From assembly GCA_937988745.1 (NCBI GenBank), contig CALKAR010000157.1:1-7199 (forward strand): a stretch of DNA of 7,199 nucleotides. Reading direction: 5' to 3'. Both the position numbers and the translations under genes were made by a program. Below the pieces are notes generated by a model. That model was not told the DNA's origin, ran no database searches, and saw only the letters and a program-made list of their open reading frames with translations. Shown here in pieces: positions 1-6,510 of the stretch. Positions within the stretch are counted from its first letter, which is position 1. The number at the start of each line of letters is the position of its first letter. This stretch comes from an uncultured Peptococcaceae bacterium (lineage in GTDB: Bacteria; Bacillota; Limnochordia; Darwinibacteriales; Darwinibacteriaceae).

Positions 1-39
1 GCTCAGAAGTACACCGCAGGTCTGACCTTCACCTTCTAA
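1..39 (+). CDS. C-terminal end of a probable outer-membrane beta-barrel protein (partial)
   Basis: Only the last 12 codons and the TAA stop are present, reading AQKYTAGLTFTF. The alternation of polar and hydrophobic residues and the terminal phenylalanine fit the last strand (beta-signal) recognised by the BAM machinery in outer-membrane barrels. The complete gene at 654-1967 ends in a similar strand (YGATAEFSIKF), which makes the reading more likely. The gene is closed by the intrinsic terminator at 58-83, so it ends its own transcript. The 5' part lies outside the window, so the family (porin, OmpM-like or other) cannot be decided. The reading frame is inferred from this ending alone. Confidence 0.6.
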   Translation, partial: AQKYTAGLTFTF

Positions 40-57
40 TAGGTTGAAGATGACACT

Positions 58-83
58 AAGCCCCCAATTTTGGGGGCTTTTTT
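58..83 (+). terminator. Rho-independent terminator
   Basis: The 8-base stem AAGCCCCC (58-65) pairs with GGGGGCTT (72-79) around the 6-base loop AATTTT, and a run of six T residues covers 78-83. Inner A-T pairs could shrink the loop further. It lies 19 bases after the stop codon of the upstream barrel gene and separates that gene from the one at 140. Confidence 0.93.
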
Positions 84-139
84 ATACCCACAAACCATTT
101 TGATAAACAGCGAATATTGTGTGATAGAGGGTGGCATAG

Positions 140-541
140 ATGGATGAAGTCGTTTTGGCCATCGATCCAGGTACAGACAAATGCGGTTTGGCGGCAGCGT
201 CACAAAAAGGGGTGCTGCGCCAATGGGTAGCGCCTCGCGAGCGATTGCTCAAGGATGTCAAGGAAGCTGTCGAAGTTTATGGTGTTCGTACTATTATTCT
301 AGGCGACGGAACTGGATCGAAGAAGTTCGAGGCCGAGATCAGTGCTGCATTTCCTGAAATAAGCGTTGCAGTCGTAGACGAATACCGCACGACCGATGCT
401 GCTCGGGAGAGATATTGGAGAGAGAAGCCGCCCAAAGGCTGGCGCAGGCTGCTTCCTGTCGGCATGCAGGTGCCACCTGAACCATATGATGATCTTGTGG
501 CTGTGATCTTGGCTGAACGCTATTTCGAAAACCGGAGATAA
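140..541 (+). CDS. RNase H-fold protein, YqgF/RuvX- or RuvC-like
   Basis: This 133-residue protein has the acidic-residue layout of the YqgF/RuvX branch of the RNase H fold. An N-terminal strand carries AIDPGTDKCGLA (Asp9), a central DEYRTTDAARERYW segment carries Asp80-Glu81 (compare DERxTT in YqgF), and a C-terminal YDDLVAVILAERY helix carries Asp117-Asp118. YqgF relatives act in 16S rRNA 5'-end processing or as putative Holliday-junction resolvases. The segment after the second motif (PPKGWRRLLPVGM, 97-109) is unlike classical YqgF, and from memory it resembles a cyanobacterial YqgF-like group. This is therefore probably a divergent paralogue rather than the housekeeping copy. All three acidic positions are present, so an active nuclease is plausible, but the substrate is unknown. 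The ATG at 140 follows a GAGGGTGG ribosome site (127-134). The gene lies between a terminator and an envelope gene run and shows no functional link to either. Confidence 0.82.
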   Translation: MDEVVLAIDPGTDKCGLAAASQKGVLRQWVAPRERLLKDVKEAVEVYGVRTIILGDGTGSKKFEAEISAAFPEISVAVVDEYRTTDAARERYWREKPPKGWRRLLPVGMQVPPEPYDDLVAVILAERYFENRR

Positions 542-639
542 CACTGTTGTTATTTCATGGAATTTGCCGGTCATAGAAGGTTTTCTGTTCCATATTGTAG
601 AAATACTGTAGGCAGATTAAAGTGCTGTTTAAGCCTGGA

Positions 640-646
640 AAGGAGG
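640..646 (+). promoter_or_regulatory. Strong ribosome binding site of the SLH-like/barrel gene
   Basis: AAGGAGG, a near-perfect anti-16S match, ends 7 bases before the ATG at 654 and fixes that start. Confidence 0.85.
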
Positions 647-653
647 GAGAAGC

Positions 654-1967
654 ATGAAGTGGAAGTATAGGGCTTTTAAAGTCCTGTTCGTGATCTGCTG
701 CTTGCTTGTCCCTTTTGTTGGCCAGGCTGGTTCCCTGTCGGATGTTGTGGAGGAGGACTGGGCTTATTTCGCCCTGGCCGAATTAGGTAGGGGACGTCCC
801 CTGGCCGATTTTATTATTCCGCATGAAATGACTCGTTATCAGGGGGCGCGTTTAGTTGCTCGTTTAATCGAACATATCAGTGGTGACGAACCAGCTCCTT
901 CCCGCCGGTTTGGTATCAGTCGGGAAGTGATACTCGATCAAATGGTTCAAGAATACAACCTGAGCGCTGCACCTGAACAAAGACTAACCGAAGAGCAGGT
1001 CGAGCTCCTGTATAGATTAGTCCTGGAGTTCAATAACGAGCTTGCCATCCTCGGCTATAATGTGCAGGATTATGCGATTATTCTAGGTTTGCGCAGCTCC
1101 AAACAGTTGGGAGGTCTGTTCGCTGATAGGCAGCTAACATATTCTTCTCAAGCCCTGGCAGCTGTTCGCAAAGCTAATATGAGTATAGAACCTAATTCAG
1201 TATCGCCTTTAGCAGTGGAGCAGCCAGAGGAGGAAATGGAGCCTCCCGCTGCTCAACCGGTTGTAGTTGACGAACCGGTTGAAGAGAGCCGCAGCTTGTG
1301 GACGGGAAGTACCTTACCTCTTCAAAGACGCGTTCTCCCCGCAAGCGACACTTTAACTGTGGAGAATGAAACTACCAGCAGTGAGTTGGGAGCACTGAGT
1401 TTCGGGGGACTTCAGGTAAGTGGTACTGTACGCGCTTTGGATGGAAGCACTCCTCCTTTGGAAGATTTGGCTTCGCTGGAGAGAAGCGCAGGTTATGGTT
1501 TAGCACTGAAGTATGGTGATCTTTACCTGTCTACGGTTCGTGATCATTATGTTTCAGATCTGAACGATGCTCTTACCGAGACCCAGCTGGCCAGTACCTC
1601 ACTGGACTTGAGTGTTGGTTTGCGCAATTCGGTCCTCCTGAGTGCTGGATATAGGTACTTCGATCCGGTTGATGGCGAGATTGAAGGACCAGATGTATCG
1701 GCTGTAGCTTCTTTAGGCGTAGAAGTACCGATTACCTCCGGCGGTGTACTGCGCTTGGGTATGAGTTCGACATTTCCACGATCCGCAGGTAGAGAAGAGA
1801 TTGAGACGGGTATTCCAGATGAAAGCAGTGCCCTCAGCACTGCCGAACTTGGTATCAGTTATGACTTCGAGAACGAGACGTCGCTTAGATTGAATTACCG
1901 CTTGATAGATTTCACGAACGTTAATCAAAGCTACGGCGCAACAGCCGAGTTCTCCATCAAGTTCTGA
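654..1967 (+). CDS. Secreted SLH-like / outer-membrane beta-barrel protein
   Basis: The 437-residue product begins with a signal peptide (1-25, probable cleavage at GQA-GS). Residues 28-75 look like one degenerate SLH domain: a DVVEEDWAYFALAEL start and an MTRYQGARLVARLI end, with the central GYPDGTF-type turn missing. A helical stretch (about 103-128, EEQVELLYRLVLEFNNELAI) follows and resembles the helix after SLH in OmpM-type proteins. Residues about 185-215 form a Pro/Glu/Val-rich linker. From about 245 to 437 there are roughly ten amphipathic strands (for example LYLSTVRDHYV, VLLSAGYRYFDP, TSLRLNYRLIDF), ending in YGATAEFSIKF with terminal Phe. The likely location is the outer membrane, with the N-terminal part in the periplasm where SLH domains bind cell-wall polymers. 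The barrel is small, so a tether or small channel is more likely than a large porin. The next gene starts 20 bases downstream, which suggests co-transcription. The strand count was made by eye and the exact family is not identified. Confidence 0.75.
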   Translation: MKWKYRAFKVLFVICCLLVPFVGQAGSLSDVVEEDWAYFALAELGRGRPLADFIIPHEMTRYQGARLVARLIEHISGDEPAPSRRFGISREVILDQMVQEYNLSAAPEQRLTEEQVELLYRLVLEFNNELAILGYNVQDYAIILGLRSSKQLGGLFADRQLTYSSQALAAVRKANMSIEPNSVSPLAVEQPEEEMEPPAAQPVVVDEPVEESRSLWTGSTLPLQRRVLPASDTLTVENETTSSELGALSFGGLQVSGTVRALDGSTPPLEDLASLERSAGYGLALKYGDLYLSTVRDHYVSDLNDALTETQLASTSLDLSVGLRNSVLLSAGYRYFDPVDGEIEGPDVSAVASLGVEVPITSGGVLRLGMSSTFPRSAGREEIETGIPDESSALSTAELGISYDFENETSLRLNYRLIDFTNVNQSYGATAEFSIKF

Positions 1968-1970
1968 GTA

Positions 1971-1978
1971 AAAGGAGA
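1971..1978 (+). promoter_or_regulatory. Ribosome binding site of the 307-residue secreted protein gene
   Basis: AAAGGAGA lies just after the stop codon of the preceding gene, with GGAG ending 10 bases before the ATG at 1988. An ATG at 1978 inside this site is out of frame and is not the start. Confidence 0.75.
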
Positions 1979-1987
1979 TGTTATCAA

Positions 1988-2911
1988 ATGAAGCGGCTTG
2001 CAGTGCTATTATGTGTCACAATACTTCTAACATGCCTACCCGTTCCGGTAGGGGCAAACGTAACTCCAATCTCCGTCCTTACCGCAGTAGAAGAGGTGCT
2101 TTATGGTGAGCCAGGCAGCGGTTCCCTCGTTGAGCGCATTGAACGGGTCGAAACGGATGTGTTTGGCAGTACGCAACCGGGGGCTGCAATGCTGCGCATT
2201 GATCGTCTCAACACATTCCTGCAGAGTACGGAAGCTCAGGGCGGAAGCATGAAACTGCATTTGAATCTAGCAGAGTGGGGTTTTACCGGTAACCTAACAG
2301 ATGGCCAGCCTCTTGTTGAACGTCTAGAAAGACTGGAGCGCGAATGGTTTGGCGAACCGCAGCCAGGCCCAGTAGCGGAACGGACCAGAAATCTCATGCT
2401 TATGATTTGGGGAACCACCGAGCTGGATGTAAAGAAAGTCACTCTGCCCGCCGCTTCTTTAGTCAAGATTAGTCTCCTTACAAGTGTCAATTCTGGAACT
2501 GCACAGGTGGGTGACCAGATTCCCTACAGAGTAGTAGATGATGTAGTCGTAGATGGCCGCATTGTCATCCCAGCAGGGACAGAATCTGTTGCGACGGTGA
2601 CTGATGTGACTGCCGCTGGACCCCTAGGCAGGGATGGAAAATTTGTAATAGATTTTGGGAAGGTGGCATCTTTCGATGGTACCTTCGTAGATTTACGCGT
2701 TGATCAAAGGGCAACGGAGAAGAACAAGAGTCTTGAGATGGCTGCTGGTGCCAGCATGGCTGGGATAATGATATTGGGTAATCCAGTGGGCCTCGTAGGT
2801 GGGTATTTTATCAAAGGTAAAGATGTAGAAATTGAAGCTCGCCAGCCATTTTATGTAGAAACATTGAGAGATGTTCAATTATCGGGATTCATCCTTCGTC
2901 CTGCTTTATGA
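1988..2911 (+). CDS. Secreted protein of unknown function with duplicated N-terminal motif
   Basis: I cannot name a family for this 307-residue protein. It has a signal peptide (1-23, cleavage probably at VGA-NV). LLTC at 13-16 is a poor lipobox because Thr precedes Cys. Two related segments follow: one at about 34-78 with LVERIERVETDVFGSTQPG, and one at about 96-141 with LVERLERLEREWFGEPQPG. Each reads as a short charged helix, an (F/W)FG turn, then another helix. Residues about 148-290 look like a beta-rich domain (VGDQIPYRVVDDVVVDG, VIPAGT, AGPLGRDGKFVIDF), followed by a Gly-rich hydrophobic stretch (251-277) and a GKDVEIEA strand. Secreted proteins of several phyla share this VIPAGT/GRDG style of domain without a settled role. 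The gene lies between an outer-membrane barrel gene and a polysaccharide exporter, so a periplasmic or envelope accessory role is plausible but inferred only from position. It ends with tandem stops TGA-TAA. Confidence 0.7.
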   Translation: MKRLAVLLCVTILLTCLPVPVGANVTPISVLTAVEEVLYGEPGSGSLVERIERVETDVFGSTQPGAAMLRIDRLNTFLQSTEAQGGSMKLHLNLAEWGFTGNLTDGQPLVERLERLEREWFGEPQPGPVAERTRNLMLMIWGTTELDVKKVTLPAASLVKISLLTSVNSGTAQVGDQIPYRVVDDVVVDGRIVIPAGTESVATVTDVTAAGPLGRDGKFVIDFGKVASFDGTFVDLRVDQRATEKNKSLEMAAGASMAGIMILGNPVGLVGGYFIKGKDVEIEARQPFYVETLRDVQLSGFILRPAL

Positions 2912-2989
2912 TAAATCGATAGTGGCACAGTTGAAGTCTTGGCGCTTCGTTGATGAGTAACCCAAGGTCCCATGAGTAAATTTTATGCC

Positions 2990-3011
2990 GGCGGAGCCAG
3001 ATCGGTCCGCC
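2990..3011 (+). other. Hairpin in the leader of the SLBB exporter gene
   Basis: GGCGGA (2990-2995) pairs with TCCGCC (3006-3011). Two further C-G pairs (2997-2998 with 3004-3005) form after a one-base G bulge, leaving the loop AGATC. No T-run follows, so it is not a standard terminator. It ends 11 bases before the G-rich ribosome site of the gene at 3034. It could limit read-through from the upstream genes, stabilise the downstream message, or be incidental. The rest of the 122-base gap (2912-3033) shows no convincing promoter. Confidence 0.45.
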
Positions 3012-3033
3012 ATTAATATTGTGGGGGTTGATT

Positions 3034-6000
3034 ATGAACAGCAACGTTCGGGCACTTAAACTCTTAATTTTCATCTTAGTGGCAGCTATTGCTCTGCCGT
3101 GGTCCGTTGGGGCGGAGACATATAAGCTGGGTGTGGGAGATGTCCTGCAGATTTCGGTATGGGGTCATAATGAGCTGACTACGGTCGTAGAGGTAAGACC
3201 AGATGGCTTTATAACGTTTCCATTAGTAGGTGACCTCTTTGCTGTCGATAAGACTACCGCAGAACTGGCGGGAGAAATCGAAACAGCTCTGGGTCAGTTC
3301 GTTATTGAACCTCATGTTACGGTTTTAGTCCGTGAATTCCGCACGGTGCGTGTTCAAGTGCTCGGAGAGGTTCGGAATCCCGGGTATTATCAGCTGCGGG
3401 CTAATGCACGCCTGATGGATGTATTGGGTCTAGCAGGTGGTCCGACCCAAGCAGCCGATCTTTCCCGGGTTGTAGTGACTCGTCAAAGCCTTACTGAAAG
3501 CGCGCAAGCTGAAGTTAACTATGTTAATGTTAATGACTACATAAAGAGCGGCCTTACAGCCGCGAACCCAATTCTAAAAGACGGCGACGTAATTCAAGTA
3601 GAGCCGGTCGGCCGTGTTCTCATCTTAGGCGAGGTCCGTTATCCGGCATCTTATGATATTGGGCCTGAGATGGACATTTTAGATTTAATAGCGACAGCTG
3701 GTGGTGCTCTGGACTCTGCTGACTTAGAACAGGTTGTTCTTACAAGGACCCTCGACAGCGGGCGGACCCGCGAGATCATTATTGACGTGCAAGCGCTTCT
3801 GGCAGGTCGGACTGAGGATGTGCCAGTGCTGCAGCGCGATGATGTTATCTTCGTACCTGCTAAGGAGCAAGTCATTGTGCTGGGCGCCGTACGTGCCCCA
3901 GGTACGTATACCTTAAAGAAAGGTGCTCGATTAGTTGATGTTGTCGCAGCAGCCGGAGGCCTTGCTTTGAGTGCTGACGCCCGTTCTATTTCTATCACCC
4001 GGACAGGCCAGGGTGAACAGGAGATCCTGCAGGTAGACGCCTATAATGCGCTTACCGGTCGTGTAGGTGGGGACAACCCTCCACTGATGGGCGGCGATAT
4101 AATCTTTGTGCCCGAAGGTAAGAATAACGTTCTTGTCCTTGGACAAGTTGTGCGTCCTGGGTCATATCCACTGACTGAGAACACAAGATTGCTGGAAGTT
4201 ATCGCTGAGGCCGGTGGAGTAACAGCCCAAGCTGCAGCAGACCGCGTAACGCTTACTCGCACGACTGACGATGAAGTAGAACACCTTGAGTTGAACTTAT
4301 CCTTGGTTCAGCAGGGAAGACAGGCAAATCCGATTGTGGAACCTGGCGATGTGATCTTCATCCCTGAAGGGGCACCACAAGTATTGGTGCTCGGTATGGT
4401 GCGCAGCCCTGGAAGCTACCGTCTGACCGATGAAACCCGCTTGCTGGATGTCATCGCTATGGCAGGGGGTACTCTCGATCGGGCTGGAACCAAGATTACA
4501 CTTACTCGCAATGGCGAAACCAAAGAAGTAGATCTGGGCACCCTCACGCGGCTAGGTCTCGGTAACGAGAAGATTCTACCTGGTGACGTTATCCATGTTC
4601 CTGAAGGACAACAGCAAGTTCTTATTTTAGGTGAAGTACGCAGTCCCGGTTACTACCGTTTCAGTATAGGTGACCGGATTATCGATGCAGTTGCTTATGC
4701 CGGTGGGCTTCTCTCAACAGCGCAGCAGGATGGTGTGACCTTGACACGCCAAACTGCTGATGGGGCAACAGAGATAGTACCGGTAGACCTGGCTGAGCTG
4801 ATGGAGAACCGCTTCCTCAGCAATAACCTGCCGCTGGAGGCTGGGGATATCATTATTGTACCGAAAGCCAACCGCAGCGTACTGGTACTTGGTGAGGTCC
4901 GGAGTCCTGGTTATTACACCTTGAGTGGTACTGAAAGACTCCTTGATCTACTTGCTCTAGCCGGTGGAATGACTGATAGTGCTCAAGGCGATGCTGTACA
5001 GCTGACTAGACTCACCGCTGATGGCGGCGAGGAGACATGGGTTATAGATGTGGAGTCTGTCATTCAAGGCTTGAGCAGCCAGACAGAGAATAATCCTGTG
5101 CTTGCCGGCGGCGACGTAGTTTTCGTACCCGAGCGTCAGACAAGGGTTCTTGTCTTTGGAGAAGTACGTTCACCCGGCTATTATGCAATTGACTCGCAGA
5201 CCAGGGTTCTCGATGTAATTGCCCGAGCAGGCGGCATTTTAACGACCGCAGACGGGGCAAGCGTCACCTTGACGCGAGAAGTTAACGGCGAAGTTGTCAC
5301 CGAAGAGATTAATGTGGAACGAGCAATGGTCACTGGCGAAGGCAACTACCTCCTTACCGGTGGAGAGATGCTTCTGGTACCAAAGGTCAACCGGACAGTC
5401 GTCGTTTTTGGTGAAGTCGCTCGTCCAGGTACTTATGTAGTAGAGCAGGGAGATCGCTTAACAGACATTCTGGCCAAGGCTGGTGGCCCGCTCGACAGCG
5501 CTGACCTAACTCAGGTCTCGTTTACCAGCCGTGCATCCGAAGGTGAACAAGCTGGTGTGCAGGTGATTGATCTCAGCCCAGCGCTGCAGAATGCAAATCA
5601 TCCTATCAACCGGGTGGTCACAGGTGGCGAATCTCTCTACGTACCTCAGAGCAATCTGCGGGTACTGGTCTTGGGACAAGTGCAGCGCCCTGGTGCCTAT
5701 ACAGTAGATAGCCATACCCGCCTCCTAGACGTGCTGGCTTTGGCTGGTGGGCCCGCAAGCACAGCTGACCTGAGTCAGGCCACTTTGACCCGCGTTGTAG
5801 ATGGTGGCGAAGAGGTCGTCGTTATTGATATCAACGATGTTCTGGCAAATCAGTCTGAAAACGTCGCTCTGCAGGGAGGAGACGTCCTGTATCTACCGCC
5901 TGCTCGTCAAGTATTAGTCATGGGTGAGGTGAACCGCCCCGGTTCATACACACTGCCTACAGGTGGCCGAGTACTGGATATCCTTGCTCTGGCCGGCGGA

Positions 6001-6492
6001 TTGCGGAGTAACATGACTGACCAGGAGATTATCATGACCCGGCAAGAAGCCGATTTTGAGAGAGTCTGGACCATGAGTTACGGTGAACTCATGATGCAGC
6101 AGGCTCAAAACAACCTGCTTTTGACTGGCGGCGATGTGCTCTACGTGCCACAGGTCAACCGCCAGGTTCTCGTGTTGGGTCAAGTGAGAAGCCCAGGGGT
6201 CTACACGATTCCTACTGGAGCTCGTGTACTTGATGCCATTGCGATGGCCGGTGGGCCTACTGACCGGGCAGCACTAGAGAACGTCGGTATCTATCGCGGA
6301 GGAAGCGCAGATGATCCGGCTACCCTTACAATGGGACGGGACAAGCTTCTCTTTGAAGGTGACGCCAATGAGAACCCGCTTATCTTCGGCGGAGACGTCA
6401 TCTATGTTCCCGAGACTAAGAAGCCCAATTGGACAAGTATCTTCAGTTTTGTGGGCGGCTTAAAGACATTCAAGGACTTACTAGGATTCTAA
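3034..6492 (+). CDS. Very large polysaccharide export (OPX) protein with 12 SLBB units
   Basis: The product is a 1152-residue secreted exporter of the Wza/OPX superfamily, which carries capsule or exopolysaccharide through the periplasm and outer membrane. A signal peptide (1-27, cleavage VGA-ET) has no lipobox cysteine, unlike Wza. Residues 28 to about 105 are the polysaccharide-export domain (YKLGVGDVLQISVWGHNEL, VRPDGFITFPLVGD). Twelve SLBB units run from 107 to 1126. Each has a core of the type VLVLGEVRSPGYY, then a (R)LLDVIALAGG segment, a LTR strand and a closing GGDVIFVPE strand. The C-terminal tail 1132-1152 (NWTSIFSFVGGLKTFKDLLG plus Phe) could be a short amphipathic membrane helix. 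Wza is about 380 residues with far fewer SLBB units, so this is about three times longer. I chose the ATG at 3034, preceded by GGGGGT at 3023-3028. An in-frame TTG at 3019 would add five residues but lacks a placed ribosome site. The PCP gene starts 18 bases downstream, the usual partner order. Confidence 0.92.
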   Translation: MNSNVRALKLLIFILVAAIALPWSVGAETYKLGVGDVLQISVWGHNELTTVVEVRPDGFITFPLVGDLFAVDKTTAELAGEIETALGQFVIEPHVTVLVREFRTVRVQVLGEVRNPGYYQLRANARLMDVLGLAGGPTQAADLSRVVVTRQSLTESAQAEVNYVNVNDYIKSGLTAANPILKDGDVIQVEPVGRVLILGEVRYPASYDIGPEMDILDLIATAGGALDSADLEQVVLTRTLDSGRTREIIIDVQALLAGRTEDVPVLQRDDVIFVPAKEQVIVLGAVRAPGTYTLKKGARLVDVVAAAGGLALSADARSISITRTGQGEQEILQVDAYNALTGRVGGDNPPLMGGDIIFVPEGKNNVLVLGQVVRPGSYPLTENTRLLEVIAEAGGVTAQAAADRVTLTRTTDDEVEHLELNLSLVQQGRQANPIVEPGDVIFIPEGAPQVLVLGMVRSPGSYRLTDETRLLDVIAMAGGTLDRAGTKITLTRNGETKEVDLGTLTRLGLGNEKILPGDVIHVPEGQQQVLILGEVRSPGYYRFSIGDRIIDAVAYAGGLLSTAQQDGVTLTRQTADGATEIVPVDLAELMENRFLSNNLPLEAGDIIIVPKANRSVLVLGEVRSPGYYTLSGTERLLDLLALAGGMTDSAQGDAVQLTRLTADGGEETWVIDVESVIQGLSSQTENNPVLAGGDVVFVPERQTRVLVFGEVRSPGYYAIDSQTRVLDVIARAGGILTTADGASVTLTREVNGEVVTEEINVERAMVTGEGNYLLTGGEMLLVPKVNRTVVVFGEVARPGTYVVEQGDRLTDILAKAGGPLDSADLTQVSFTSRASEGEQAGVQVIDLSPALQNANHPINRVVTGGESLYVPQSNLRVLVLGQVQRPGAYTVDSHTRLLDVLALAGGPASTADLSQATLTRVVDGGEEVVVIDINDVLANQSENVALQGGDVLYLPPARQVLVMGEVNRPGSYTLPTGGRVLDILALAGGLRSNMTDQEIIMTRQEADFERVWTMSYGELMMQQAQNNLLLTGGDVLYVPQVNRQVLVLGQVRSPGVYTIPTGARVLDAIAMAGGPTDRAALENVGIYRGGSADDPATLTMGRDKLLFEGDANENPLIFGGDVIYVPETKKPNWTSIFSFVGGLKTFKDLLGF
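3352..6411 (+). repeat. Twelve tandem SLBB coding units
   Basis: Units start at about 3352, 3616, 3871, 4129, 4381, 4618, 4879, 5146, 5398, 5662, 5911 and 6166, taken two codons before each (V/I)(L/F/M)G core. Spacings are 88, 85, 86, 84, 79, 87, 89, 84, 88, 83 and 85 codons. All differ by whole codons, so frame is kept. The core and the closing G(D/E)xxxVP strand are conserved, while length variation falls in the linker between the LTR strand and that closing strand. DNA identity between units is clearly lower than protein identity. Confidence 0.9.
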
Positions 6493-6495
6493 GAT

Positions 6496-6501
6496 AGGTG
6501 G
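6496..6501 (+). promoter_or_regulatory. Ribosome binding site of the Wzz/PCP gene
   Basis: AGGTGG, followed by more G/T (GTGG, 6501-6504), lies 9 bases before the ATG at 6511. Two further in-frame ATGs at 6517 and 6526 are possible starts, but this spacing favours 6511. Confidence 0.6.
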
Positions 6502-6510
6502 TGGTTTGCG

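Noticed and set aside
85..139. Possible promoter (TTGATA at 100-105) before the YqgF-like gene
   Set aside because: No acceptable -10 element lies 16-18 bases downstream. The only nearby T/A-rich hexamer, TATTGT at 115-120, is 9 bases away.
542..610. Possible promoter before the gene at 654 (TTGCCG 564-569 with CATATT 591-596)
   Set aside because: The spacer would be 21 bases and both hexamers are weak. A promoter is likely somewhere in this gap, but I cannot place it.
2016..2036. Lipoprotein signal (LLTC, Cys16) in the 307-residue protein
   Set aside because: Thr just before Cys is atypical for a lipobox, and a good signal peptidase I site (VGA-NV) follows at 21-25.
2953..2979. Direct repeat ATGAGTAA at 2953-2960 and 2972-2979
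   Set aside because: Eight bases repeated twice at a 19-base interval is close to chance expectation in a gap this A/T-rich, and no known operator matches.
3019..3033. TTG start at 3019 for the SLBB exporter
   Set aside because: The G-rich ribosome site lies downstream of this codon and is correctly spaced for the ATG at 3034. The signal peptide also reads better from that ATG.
3651..3998. 115-codon open frame on the minus strand inside the SLBB gene
   Set aside because: It lies antisense to strongly conserved SLBB units and shows only the composition of a shadow frame (Ser/Thr/Arg/Pro-rich, no recognisable motif).
3352..6411. Reading the periodic structure as a CRISPR array or DNA satellite
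   Set aside because: The period of about 255 bases encodes one continuous protein with SLBB cores, varies by whole codons, and shows low DNA identity between units.
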